Assembly (NCBI GenBank): GCA_949293245.1
Contig: CASFCS010000016.1
Coordinates: forward strand, 1 to 44,816
Direction: 5' to 3'
DNA: 44,816 nucleotides
From: an uncultured bacterium
GTDB taxonomy: Bacteria; Bacillota; Clostridia; Oscillospirales; Oscillospiraceae
The notes beneath the pieces were generated by a model. It ran no database searches and had not been told where the DNA came from. It saw only the letters and a list, made by a program, of their open reading frames with translations. Both the position numbers and the translations under genes were made by a program. Shown here piece after piece: positions 1 to 7,220 of this stretch. The stretch's first letter is position 1; each line of letters starts with the position of its first letter.

Positions 1-864
1 GTGGCCGCCCGTGAGGCCTCGGTGTACACCGGCATGACCATCGCCGAGTACTACCGGGACATGGGCTACCACGTGGCCCTCATGGCCGACTCCACCTCCC
101 GGTGGGCGGAGGCCCTGCGGGAGATCTCCGGCCGGCTGGAGGAGATGCCCGCCGAGGAGGGCTTCCCCGCCTACCTGGCCTCCCGCCTGGCGGAGTTCTA
201 CGAGCGGGCGGGCTATGTGGAGACCCTGGAGGGCAAGGAGGGGTCCGTCACCGTCATCGGCGCCGTGTCCCCCCAGGGGGGCGACTTCTCCGAGCCCGTC
301 ACCCAGAACACCAAGCGGTTCATCCGCTGCTTCTGGGCACTGGACCGGGGCCTGGCCTACGCCCGGCACTTCCCCTCCATCCACTGGATGAGCTCCTACT
401 CCGAGTACCTCTCCGACCTGAAGCCCTGGTACGACCAGAACGTGGGGCCCCAGTTCTGCCGGGACCGGCAGCGGCTGGCGGTGCTCCTCCAGGAGGAGAG
501 CAAGCTCATGGAGATCGTCAAGCTCATCGGCTCGGACATCCTGCCCGAGGACCAGAAGCTCACCATCGAGATCGCCCGGGTCATCCGGGTGGGCTTCCTC
601 CAGCAAAACGCCTATCACGACATCGACACCTATGTCCCCCTGGAGAAGCAGATGAAGATGATGGCCGCCATCCTGCGCCTGTACGACGGGGCCAGGGCCG
701 CCATCGCCAAGGCCATCCCCCTCTCCCAGCTGGTGGCCACAGGCATCTTCGACGTGCTGACCAAGATGAAGTACGAGATCCCCAACGAGGACCTCTCCCG
801 GTTTGACGAGTACGACAGCCGGATCGACCAGGCCCTGGACCAGGTCAACCGGGCCAATTCCTGA
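1..864 (+). CDS. ntpA: V-type ATP synthase subunit A, C-terminal part
   Basis: Catalytic A subunit of the V/A-type rotary ATPase, which couples ATP hydrolysis or synthesis to H+ or Na+ movement across the membrane. The gene is cut by the left edge of the window; the P-loop region is missing. What remains (about 287 residues) has the conserved A-subunit block [18 protein letters not shown] near residues 28-45, followed by [20 protein letters not shown], and the all-helical C-terminal domain. It is followed after 46 bases by subunit B and then D in the same direction, the usual A-B-D order of bacterial V-ATPase operons. The apparent GTG at position 1 is only the first in-frame codon, not a true start. 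Confidence 0.95.
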   Translation: MAAREASVYTGMTIAEYYRDMGYHVALMADSTSRWAEALREISGRLEEMPAEEGFPAYLASRLAEFYERAGYVETLEGKEGSVTVIGAVSPQGGDFSEPVTQNTKRFIRCFWALDRGLAYARHFPSIHWMSSYSEYLSDLKPWYDQNVGPQFCRDRQRLAVLLQEESKLMEIVKLIGSDILPEDQKLTIEIARVIRVGFLQQNAYHDIDTYVPLEKQMKMMAAILRLYDGARAAIAKAIPLSQLVATGIFDVLTKMKYEIPNEDLSRFDEYDSRIDQALDQVNRANS

Positions 865-910
865 GGGCCGCGGCCCCCTACCTTACCCCAGTGCAAGGAG
901 CTGATGTGCA

Positions 911-2317
911 ATGAGAATGGAATATACCGGCCTGGACAACGTGTCCGGCTCCCTGGTGGCGCTGAAAAACGTCTCCGGCGTGTCCTATGACGAGCTGGCG
1001 GAGATCACCCTGGAGGACGGCTCCAGGCGCTCGGGCCGTGTGATTTTACTGGACGGCGGCCGGGCGGTGCTGCAGGTCTTTCAGGGCACCCGGGGCATCT
1101 CCCTGGACAACGCCCGCACCCACTTCACCGGCCGGCCCATGGACATGGCCCTGTCCAAGGAGATGCTGGGCCGCATCTTCGACGGGGCGGGCCGCCCCAT
1201 CGACGGCCTGGGGGAGCTCTACCCCGACGAGCGGCGCAACATCAACGGCTCGGCCATCAATCCCGTCTCCCGCCAGTACCCCCGCAGCTGCATCTACACC
1301 GGCGTGTCCGCCATCGACGGCACCGCCACCCTGATCCGGGGCCAGAAGCTGCCCATCTTCTCCGGCGCCGGCATGAGCCACAACGAGCTGGCCGCCCAGA
1401 TCGTGCGGCAGGCCCGGGTGGAGGGGGATCAGAGCGAGTTCGCCATTGTGTTCGCCGCCATGGGCGTGAAAAATGACACCGCCGAGTTCTTCCGGCGGAA
1501 CTTTGAGGAGGCCGGGGCCCTCCAGCGGGTGGTCATGTTCCTCAACCTGGCCGCCGACCCCATCATCGAGCGGATCCTCACCCCCCGCTGCGCCCTCACC
1601 GCCGCGGAGTACCTGGCCTTCACCCACGGGTACCACGTGCTGGTCATCATGACCGACATGACCTCCTACTGCGAGGCCGTGCGGGAGTTCTCCTCCTCCA
1701 AAGGGGAGATCCCCTCCCGGAAGGGCTTCCCCGCCTACCTGTACTCCGATCTGGCCTCCCTCTACGAGCGGGCGGGCATGATCCAGGGGCTGCCCGGGTC
1801 CGTGACCCAGGTGCCCATCCTCACCATGCCCAACGACGACATCACCCACCCCATCCCCGACCTGACGGGCTACATCACCGAGGGCCAGATCGTGCTGGAC
1901 CGGCAGATGGAGCAGTCGGGCATCTACCCCCCCATCAACATCCTCTCCTCCCTGTCCCGTCTGATGAAGGACGGCATCGGCAAGGGCTGCACCCGGGAGG
2001 ACCACCCGGGGCTGTCCAACCAGCTGTTCGCCTCCTACTCCAAGGTGCAGGACGCCCGCAGCCTGGCCAGCGTCATCGGGGAGGATGAGCTCTCCGACCT
2101 GGATAAGCGCTACCTGCGCTTCGGCCAGGCCTTCGAGCAGTACTTCGTCCGCCAGGACCTTCTGGCCAACCGCACCATTGAGCAGACCCTGGACCTGGGG
2201 TGGAAGCTGCTGTCCATCCTCCCCGCCGGGGAGCTGGACCGGGTGAGCGACGCCGAACTCCAGGCCCACTACCAGGAGGGCGCCTGGCAGGAGGACCCGG
2301 AGCCCGAGGCCCTGTAA
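911..2317 (+). CDS. ntpB: V-type ATP synthase subunit B
   Basis: Non-catalytic nucleotide-binding B subunit of the V1 headpiece, paired with subunit A in the A3B3 hexamer. The 468-residue length is normal for the family. Recognisable segments are the N-terminal beta-barrel (residues 1-75), [13 protein letters not shown], the [17 protein letters not shown] stretch that replaces a canonical P-loop, and the conserved [11 protein letters not shown]. The start has AAGGAG 10 bases upstream. It lies between subunits A and D, so the three are almost certainly co-transcribed. Confidence 0.96.
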   Translation: MRMEYTGLDNVSGSLVALKNVSGVSYDELAEITLEDGSRRSGRVILLDGGRAVLQVFQGTRGISLDNARTHFTGRPMDMALSKEMLGRIFDGAGRPIDGLGELYPDERRNINGSAINPVSRQYPRSCIYTGVSAIDGTATLIRGQKLPIFSGAGMSHNELAAQIVRQARVEGDQSEFAIVFAAMGVKNDTAEFFRRNFEEAGALQRVVMFLNLAADPIIERILTPRCALTAAEYLAFTHGYHVLVIMTDMTSYCEAVREFSSSKGEIPSRKGFPAYLYSDLASLYERAGMIQGLPGSVTQVPILTMPNDDITHPIPDLTGYITEGQIVLDRQMEQSGIYPPINILSSLSRLMKDGIGKGCTREDHPGLSNQLFASYSKVQDARSLASVIGEDELSDLDKRYLRFGQAFEQYFVRQDLLANRTIEQTLDLGWKLLSILPAGELDRVSDAELQAHYQEGAWQEDPEPEAL

Positions 2318-2344
2318 ATACCCCACAAGGAAGGAGGGACCGCC

Positions 2345-2965
2345 ATGGCCGCCGTACTGCCCACCAAGGGCAACCTGATGGCCACCAAGCGCTCCCGGGA
2401 GCTGGCCCAGACGGGCTACGAGCTCATGGACCGCAAGCGCAACATCCTGGTGCGGGAGCTGATGGAGATGATGGACACCGCCTCCTCCGTCCAGAGCCGC
2501 ATCGACACCGTGTTCCAGGAGGCCTACGCCGCCATGGCCCGGGCCAACATCGAGCTGGGCCTGTGCGACCACATCGCCGAGGCGGTGTCGGTGGACGACT
2601 CCCTGGAGGTCCGCTGGCGCTCGGTGATGGGGGTGGAGCTGCCCCACATCCCCGGCAGCAGCCCCGCCCCCAGACCGGAATACGGCCTGTCGGGCACCAG
2701 CTCCGCCCTGGACGAGGCCTATATCAAGTTCCACCAGGTCAAGGAGCTCATCCGCCAGATGGCGGAGATCGAAAACGCCATCTACCGCCTGGCCCAGGCC
2801 ATCAAAAAGACCCAGAAGCGGGCCAACGCCCTGAAAAACATCGTCATCCCCAACTTCGACTCCACCATCCGCTTCATCACCGAGGCCCTGGAGGAGAAGG
2901 AGCGGGAGGAGTTCGTCCGGCTGAAGGTCATCAAGCGCCGCAGCACCCGGACGGCCCAAACCTGA
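2345..2965 (+). CDS. ntpD: V-type ATP synthase subunit D
   Basis: Central-stalk D subunit, a long antiparallel coiled coil that rotates inside the A3B3 head. The 206-residue protein starts with the family-typical PTKGNLMATKRSRELAQ motif and ends in a second long helix rich in E, K and R. Start chosen at the ATG preceded by AAGGAGGG. It is the last gene of the ATPase operon: a strong hairpin with a T-run follows within 10 bases of the stop. Confidence 0.95.
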   Translation: MAAVLPTKGNLMATKRSRELAQTGYELMDRKRNILVRELMEMMDTASSVQSRIDTVFQEAYAAMARANIELGLCDHIAEAVSVDDSLEVRWRSVMGVELPHIPGSSPAPRPEYGLSGTSSALDEAYIKFHQVKELIRQMAEIENAIYRLAQAIKKTQKRANALKNIVIPNFDSTIRFITEALEEKEREEFVRLKVIKRRSTRTAQT

Positions 2966-2970
2966 GCCCC

Positions 2971-3010
2971 ACTCCGGCGGCGGGAGTCCCCTCCCCCGCC
3001 GGAGTTTTTT
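2971..3010 (+). terminator. Rho-independent terminator of the V-ATPase operon
   Basis: GC-rich dyad (ACTCCGGCGG-CGGGAG against CTCCCCC-GCCGGAGT) followed directly by TTTTTT. It separates the ATPase operon from the infC promoter about 20 bases downstream. Confidence 0.85.
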
Positions 3011-3031
3011 CGGGGGAAAGAGAATTTTCCC

Positions 3032-3060
3032 TTGACAGGGCCGGGTAAAGCTGGTATACT
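3032..3060 (+). promoter_or_regulatory. Sigma-A promoter of infC-rpmI-rplT
   Basis: TTGACA (3032-3037), 17-base spacer, TATACT (3055-3060). Transcription would begin near 3067, giving a leader of about 160 bases before infC. Confidence 0.88.
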
Positions 3061-3066
3061 GCTTTA

Positions 3067-3206
3067 GAAAACAAAGTAGGCATGGTACCACCGTCCCTCA
3101 CCTCCCGCCCTGGGCTAAGAGGTCAACATGGTCTGTGAGCGCGCGCGGCTTTTGCGTACGCTCCCCTTGTGACGTGGGTACCGAGGTATCCACGTTTTCG
3201 TTTTTT
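3067..3206 (+). promoter_or_regulatory. infC leader with attenuator (L20-leader type)
   Basis: The leader ends in an intrinsic terminator: ACGTGG (3172-3177) pairs with CCACGT (3190-3195), extended by an inner TACC/GGTA pairing, followed by TTTTCGTTTTTT. An upstream GGTACCAC (3084-3091) can pair with GTGGGTACC (3174-3182), which would break the terminator stem, so an anti-terminator fold is possible. In Firmicutes the infC-rpmI-rplT leader is typically controlled by ribosomal protein L20 through such a switch. The fold is my inference from complementarity; no covariance search was possible. Confidence 0.7.
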
Positions 3207-3225
3207 ATGTAGGAGGTGCTTTCCC

Positions 3226-3744
3226 ATCAGCAGCATGACTCATCAGATCAATGAGGAGATCCGCGATAAAGAGGTCCGCCTCATCAGCGCCAGCGGCGAA
3301 CAGCTCGGCATCATGTCCTCGGCCGAGGCCCTCAACCGGGCCGCGGAGGCAGATCTGGACCTGGTGAAGATCTCTCCCAACGCCGTCCCCCCCGTGTGCA
3401 AGCTTATGGACTACGGCAAGTTCAAGTTCGAGCAGGCCAAGCGGGAGAAAGAGGCCAAGAAAAATCAGCATGTGGTGGAAATCAAGGAAGTGCGCATGTC
3501 TCCCAGCATTGATGTGGGCGATTTCAACGTCAAGCTGCGCAACGCCCAGAAGTTCCTCAGCGAGGGCAACCGGGTGAAGGTCACCGTCCGCTTCCGCGGC
3601 CGCGAGATGGCCCACACCGATATCGGCCGCCGTCTGCTGCTGGACTTCGCCCAGCAGTGCGCCGAGGTGGCCACCATGGACAAGGACCCCAAGCTGGAGG
3701 GGCGGCACATGAGCATGTTCCTCTCGGCCAAGGCCTCCAAGTAA
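3226..3744 (+). CDS. infC: Translation initiation factor IF-3 (AUC start)
   Basis: IF-3 binds the 30S subunit, keeps 50S away and checks the start codon. The 172-residue protein has the N-domain (INEEIRDKEVRLI, then MDYGKFKFEQAKREKE) and the C-domain (EVRMSPSIDVGDFNVKLRNA). The start is unusual. AGGAGG (3211-3216) lies 9 bases before an in-frame ATC at 3226, whereas the first in-frame ATG (3235) is 18 bases away. infC is known in other bacteria for rare start codons (AUU in E. coli), which IF-3 itself discriminates against for autoregulation, so AUC is the likely start here. A longer frame starting at GTG 3169 would lie inside the terminator hairpin and is not credible. Followed by rpmI and rplT. 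Confidence 0.93.
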   Translation: MSSMTHQINEEIRDKEVRLISASGEQLGIMSSAEALNRAAEADLDLVKISPNAVPPVCKLMDYGKFKFEQAKREKEAKKNQHVVEIKEVRMSPSIDVGDFNVKLRNAQKFLSEGNRVKVTVRFRGREMAHTDIGRRLLLDFAQQCAEVATMDKDPKLEGRHMSMFLSAKASK

Positions 3745-3803
3745 CCAGGCTCCACCGGCCCGGCTCCGGGCTTTTCACAAAACAGTAAAGGAGATCGACA
3801 CAA

Positions 3804-4007
3804 ATGCCTAAGATCAAAACCCACAGTGGTGCGAAAAAGCGCTTCAACCTGACCAAGAGCGGCAAGGTCAAGCGCGCCCACGCCTTCAAGTCCCACCTGC
3901 TCAACGGCCACGGCAAGACCACCAAGCGGAAGAGAGGCCTCCGCGCCGGCGCTTATGCGGACTCCACCAACGAGGCCACCATCAAGCGCATGATCCCCTA
4001 CAAATAA
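3804..4007 (+). CDS. rpmI: Large ribosomal subunit protein bL35
   Basis: Small basic ribosomal protein of 67 residues, normal size. It has the family N-terminus [13 protein letters not shown] and the RKRGLRAG region. AAAGGAG precedes the ATG by about 9 bases. Lies between infC and rplT, the universal bacterial order. Confidence 0.97.
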   Translation: MPKIKTHSGAKKRFNLTKSGKVKRAHAFKSHLLNGHGKTTKRKRGLRAGAYADSTNEATIKRMIPYK

Positions 4008-4039
4008 TTTCTACTACTCAGATATAGGAGGCTACTGTC

Positions 4040-4393
4040 ATGGCAAGAGTCAAGGGCGCGATGATGACGCGCAAGAGAAGAAATAAGGTCCTCAAGCTGG
4101 CCAAGGGCTACTGGGGCGCCAAGAGCAAGCACTTCAAGATGGCCAAGGAGCAGGTGATGAAGTCCCTGTCCTACGCCTACACCGGCCGCCGCCTGAAGAA
4201 GCGCGACTTCCGTCAGCTGTGGATCGCCCGCATCAACGCCGGGTGCAAGATGAACGGCATGAACTACTCCACCTTCATGCACGGCCTGAAGCTGGCCGGC
4301 GTGGAGATCAACCGCAAGATGCTCGCCGAGCTGGCCGTCAACGACAAGGCCGCCTTCACTCAGCTTACCGAGCTGGCCAAGAGCAAGGTGTAA
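4040..4393 (+). CDS. rplT: Large ribosomal subunit protein bL20
   Basis: Early 23S rRNA-binding assembly protein, 117 residues, with the N-terminal basic tail [25 protein letters not shown] and the globular half ([18 protein letters not shown]). In Firmicutes bL20 represses its own operon through the leader upstream of infC, which fits the attenuator seen at 3067-3206. Last gene of the operon, followed by a strong terminator. Confidence 0.97.
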   Translation: MARVKGAMMTRKRRNKVLKLAKGYWGAKSKHFKMAKEQVMKSLSYAYTGRRLKKRDFRQLWIARINAGCKMNGMNYSTFMHGLKLAGVEINRKMLAELAVNDKAAFTQLTELAKSKV

Positions 4394-4418
4394 TCCACCT
4401 CTCCTCTGCCTGTATGCA

Positions 4419-4456
4419 AAAGCGCCGCGTCCCGTTGGGACGCGGCGCTTTTTTCT
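4419..4456 (+). terminator. Terminator of infC-rpmI-rplT
   Basis: Perfect 13-bp stem AGCGCCGCGTCCC with a short GTT loop followed by TTTTTT. It also lies just beyond the 3' end of the convergent DUF2798 remnant. Confidence 0.9.
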
Positions 4457-4468
4457 GTATTTCTCTTG

Positions 4469-4757
4469 TCAGGCGGCCTGCTCCGCCCCCTTCCGGCGGA
4501 ACAGCAGCCGGAAAATAAGGCGGGTCAGTGGGCCGCATAAAGGAGAAGGCCAGGCGGGTGGCCAGCTTCTCCACCACGAAGAACTCCAGAACAAAGGCAA
4601 TGGGCATCATGATGGGCAGCTCGTGGAGGGCCTTGACAAAGGTGGCGTTGGTGACGCCGCCGGTGTTCAGGGCCACGTTGTACACGATCATGCCGTAGAC
4701 CATGATAGTGGCCATGATAATGGTGAAGACGACGTTTTCAAAGGTTGTTTTGGGCAT
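4469..4757 (-). pseudogene. DUF2798 membrane protein, internally deleted
   Basis: The frame starting at 4757 (ATG with GGAG eight bases upstream) encodes the first DUF2798 repeat: MPKTTFENVVFTII, then VYGMIVYNVALNTGG and HELPIMMPIAFVLEFFVVEKLA. After about 70 residues the frame runs into rplT sequence. Shifting by one base at the FSFM codons gives GPLTRLIFRLLFRRKGAEQAA and a stop at 4469, which resembles the extreme C-terminus of two-repeat DUF2798 proteins (about 150 residues). The simplest reading is that the middle (60-70 codons, most of repeat two) was lost with a frame change. The total length of 289 bases is not a multiple of three. Function of the family is unknown; they are small multi-pass membrane proteins. 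Confidence 0.6.
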
Positions 4758-4787
4758 TTTTTGTTCTCCTCTCATCTCCCGGAGGGC

Positions 4788-4833
4788 AAAAAAATGGAAG
4801 GGGCGAAACTTTCGTCTCGCTACTTCCATTTTC
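4788..4833 (-). terminator. Terminator-like hairpin in the DUF2798 leader
   Basis: On the minus strand AATGGAAG pairs with CTTCCATT around an inner CGAAAGTTTCG hairpin, followed by TTTTTTT. It sits between the promoter at 4873-4903 and the start codon at 4757, so it could act as an attenuator. I do not recognise a known riboswitch class. Confidence 0.55.
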
Positions 4834-4872
4834 ACTGCGACTACCGGCCATCTATTCTCTTGTGCTGGGTTT

Positions 4873-4903
4873 ATTATATCTCATGGTATTGGGGCTGTGT
4901 AAG
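4873..4903 (-). promoter_or_regulatory. Promoter for the DUF2798 remnant
   Basis: Minus-strand TATAAT (4873-4878) with TTACAC or CTTACA about 18-19 bases upstream. The -10 is perfect, the -35 is weak. Confidence 0.55.
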
Positions 4904-5037
4904 CACTTTTTTCTTGTTTTCCGCATTTTGTCACCTGTTCCAATCTCCCGTCTTTTCCACAGCCGCGCCTTATGCACTCCGACCGGGCGTGTGATAGCCA
5001 CTCCTGCTTTGGGCAAGCTATCACCGGAGGTGGTCCT

Positions 5038-5211
5038 ATGGAACCCACATATACCGACCTGTACACTCACCAGTATAAGGACCAGGCCATGGAGTCCTAT
5101 TTTTCCCGGCTCCCCGGCTATATCCAGGCACAGATCCGTGCCCGCAAGCACCAGCCCGCCTCGTTGGAGGCCCTCAAGCGCGCGGCGGAAGAGTGCAGGC
5201 AGGTATTCTGA
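5038..5211 (+). CDS. Small hypothetical protein, 57 residues
   Basis: Start chosen at the ATG that follows GGAGGTGG by a few bases; the frame is open further upstream but without a better site. The product (MEPTYTDLYTHQYKDQAM at the N-terminus) is soluble, has no signal peptide or membrane segment, and is rich in charged and aromatic residues. A GC-rich hairpin follows 17 bases after the stop. No family recognised. The strong ribosome site and terminator support it being a real gene. Confidence 0.65.
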   Translation: MEPTYTDLYTHQYKDQAMESYFSRLPGYIQAQIRARKHQPASLEALKRAAEECRQVF

Positions 5212-5227
5212 CAGCACAAAAACAGAC

Positions 5228-5256
5228 AGAGGCGGAGGGGTTTACCCTCCGCCTCG
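5228..5256. terminator. Bidirectional terminator between convergent genes
   Basis: Stem GAGGCGGAGGG/CCCTCCGCCTC with a 5-base loop. T-rich sequence lies on the plus side, and TGTCTGTTTTT on the minus side, so it can serve both the 57-residue gene and the sirtuin. Confidence 0.75.
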
Positions 5257-5266
5257 TCTCTCTATT

Positions 5267-5986
5267 TTATACCCGGAGCTGTCCCAGGACCTCTCCAATG
5301 GAGTCGTTGATGACCAGATTGGCCATGGCATCGTAGGCCGTCACCGAGCGGTTGATCAGCACCATACGCTCCCCCCGGTAGTAGCGGATGAGCCCTGCCG
5401 CAGGGTACACCACCAGGGAGGTGCCGCCCACGATGAGCATGTCCGCGCCGGAGATGAACTCCACCGCCCGGTACAGCAGGTCCTCATCCAGACTCTCCTC
5501 GTAGAGCACCACATCGGGGCGGATGGTCCCCCCACAGGAGCACCGGGGGATGCCCTCCCCGTCGTTGATGGTCTCCGGCGGATAGGGCCGGCGGCAGCGG
5601 GTACAGTAGCAGCGGTGGGTGGAGCCGTGGAGCTCCAGCACGGTTTTACTGCCCGCAGCCTGGTGGAGGCCGTCGATGTTCTGGGTGATCACCGCGGCCA
5701 GCTTCCCCGCCGCCTCCAGCTCCGCCAGCTTCCGGTGGGCGGCGTTGGGCTGTGCCCCCCGCACCACCAGCTTGTCCCGGTAGAAGCGGTAGAACTCCTC
5801 CGGCTGGCTCTGGAAAAAGCTGTGGCTCACCATGGTCTCCGGCGGATAGGCGTACTTCTGGCTGTACAGCCCGTCCACACTGCGAAAGTCCGGGATGCCG
5901 CTCTCGGTGGACACACCGGCGCCGCCGAAAAATACGATGCGGCTGCTCTCGTCCACCCAATGCTGCAAAGTCTCCTGCTGTGTCAT
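5267..5986 (-). CDS. NAD-dependent protein deacylase, sirtuin (CobB/Sir2 type)
   Basis: Removes acyl groups from lysines using NAD+, releasing nicotinamide and O-acyl-ADP-ribose. All hallmark motifs are present: GAGVSTESGIPDFRS (NAD binding), TQNIDGLHQ, catalytic His in ELHGS, a zinc site formed by CTRC and a later CSC, and GTSLVVYPAAG near the end. The 239-residue length is typical of single-domain bacterial sirtuins. The start is set at 5986, where GAGGAGG precedes ATG by about 7 bases; the frame continues upstream through an intergenic hairpin and is not credible there. Confidence 0.95.
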   Translation of the reverse strand: MTQQETLQHWVDESSRIVFFGGAGVSTESGIPDFRSVDGLYSQKYAYPPETMVSHSFFQSQPEEFYRFYRDKLVVRGAQPNAAHRKLAELEAAGKLAAVITQNIDGLHQAAGSKTVLELHGSTHRCYCTRCRRPYPPETINDGEGIPRCSCGGTIRPDVVLYEESLDEDLLYRAVEFISGADMLIVGGTSLVVYPAAGLIRYYRGERMVLINRSVTAYDAMANLVINDSIGEVLGQLRV

Positions 5987-6032
5987 ACACTGCCTCCTCT
6001 CTCCCCTGCTCTTGGGGTCACCCTGATATGAA

Positions 6033-6065
6033 GTTCCCCGGGCGCGGTCACCGCGCCCGGGGAAC
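6033..6065 (-). terminator. Perfect GC-rich hairpin after the zinc-ribbon gene
   Basis: Near-perfect 16-bp inverted repeat (GTTCCCCGGGCGCGGT and its complement), followed on the minus strand by TTCATAT. The T-run is poor, so termination efficiency is uncertain, but position and stability fit a 3' end for the 6119-7132 gene. Confidence 0.6.
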
Positions 6066-6118
6066 TGTGTTTCCGGCAGGTCACCCCTGCAAGGGGAACG
6101 CCTCCGGAGCTGTCTCAA

Positions 6119-7132
6119 TTAGAGCATGTTCTCCAGCATCATGGGGATATTGGTCATCATGTCGAAGAACTGCTGAATGGTCATGCCATCCCGGGCCAGG
6201 ATATCGTTGATGCTCATGGAGAGCATGCCGCTGCTGGGATTGTTGATGATGATCTCGCCGATGACGCTGGGCATCACCAGGGTCCAGATCCAGGCGCCGA
6301 TGAAGTACACCAGCACAGTGGCCACCACATAGCCGATCCAGGCCATGCCCCGGTCGGCGTCGGGGGTGATGGCCCGCAGGGAGATCACGCCCATGATGAA
6401 CCAGCAGATCATGGACACGCCGATGAGAACGGCGCCCAGCATCAGGTTCAGGAAACTCAGGATAAAGCCCAGCAGCAGCACCACGGTGACGAAGCTGCTG
6501 TTGGCGGCGCAGGCGATCATGGCGTCCACAAAGGTGGCCTGGGACTTCATGATCTTGGCCACGGCGAACACACCCACGATCTCCAGGGCGATGCACAGGG
6601 CGCTGGCCACCACGCCCCACAACAGGGTGGGCAGGATGGCGGGGCTGATGGACGCGCCGATCATATTGCTCGGGTCCACACCCAAACTCGCGATTTCCAG
6701 AAGGGCGGCGCAAATCTTGTTGAGGATGCCGAACAGGGCCAGGCCGCCCACCACCGCCTGGATCACCAGGAGGATGATGGCCATGGGCATATCCCGCTGG
6801 CCCAGCATGGCCTGGGTGGCGGCCACGGGGTTATCCAGATAGCTCTTGAAGAAGGGCACGATATTCTGGAACGCGGTGCCTACGGCGGAGGGCTGCTTGG
6901 GCTGCTGGGGGCCGCCCTGGAAGCCGTTGTTGGGACCGCCCTGGAAGCCGGGGCCACCCTGGAAACCGTTATTGGGACCGCCCTGGAAACCGTTGTTGGG
7001 ACCACCCTGGAAGCCGGGATTGGGCTGGACGGGCTCCTGCTGGGGCGCGCCGGCAGCCGCCTGGGACTGGGGACAGGTGCAAACCTGGCCCTCCTCCAGA
7101 GGCGAACCGCAATACTTGCAGAATTTTGCCAT
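6119..7132 (-). CDS. Zinc-ribbon, Yip1-like multi-pass membrane protein
   Basis: 337 residues. The N-terminus holds a degenerate zinc ribbon (CKYCGSPL, then CTC). A low-complexity linker follows with repeated GFQGGPNN units (residues 40-80), then about five hydrophobic segments between residues 110 and 290, for example IILLVIQAVVGGLALFGIL and FVTVVLLLGFILSFLNLML. This is the layout of Firmicutes zinc-ribbon/Yip1-type integral membrane proteins, whose function is unknown. Start at the ATG 7132 preceded by AGAGG; a TTG 9 bases upstream is less likely. It lies head-to-tail with another zinc-ribbon protein, suggesting related roles at the membrane. Confidence 0.8.
   Translation of the reverse strand: MAKFCKYCGSPLEEGQVCTCPQSQAAAGAPQQEPVQPNPGFQGGPNNGFQGGPNNGFQGGPGFQGGPNNGFQGGPQQPKQPSAVGTAFQNIVPFFKSYLDNPVAATQAMLGQRDMPMAIILLVIQAVVGGLALFGILNKICAALLEIASLGVDPSNMIGASISPAILPTLLWGVVASALCIALEIVGVFAVAKIMKSQATFVDAMIACAANSSFVTVVLLLGFILSFLNLMLGAVLIGVSMICWFIMGVISLRAITPDADRGMAWIGYVVATVLVYFIGAWIWTLVMPSVIGEIIINNPSSGMLSMSINDILARDGMTIQQFFDMMTNIPMMLENML
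6911..7020 (-). repeat. In-frame tandem repeats encoding GFQGGPNN
   Basis: Four to five copies of a 24-base unit (one shortened to GFQGGP) form the linker between the zinc ribbon and the membrane part of the 6119-7132 gene. Near-identical units make copy-number change by slippage likely. Confidence 0.8.
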
Positions 7133-7220
7133 ACTTGTCAACCTCTTTCTCTTCTTGAAAATCTATGGGCTTCTGCCGGACTTGGGCCCGGCAGGCGGGG
7201 ATACAAATGGGGTGCCGGCC

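Noticed and set aside
1046-3091. 681-residue open frame on the minus strand across the V-ATPase genes
   Set aside because: Antisense to conserved subunits B and D; composition (Gly, His, Leu, Val-rich) is typical of shadow frames in GC-rich DNA.
3169-3225. Extended infC start at GTG 3169
   Set aside because: Would translate through the attenuator hairpin, and no ribosome site precedes it.
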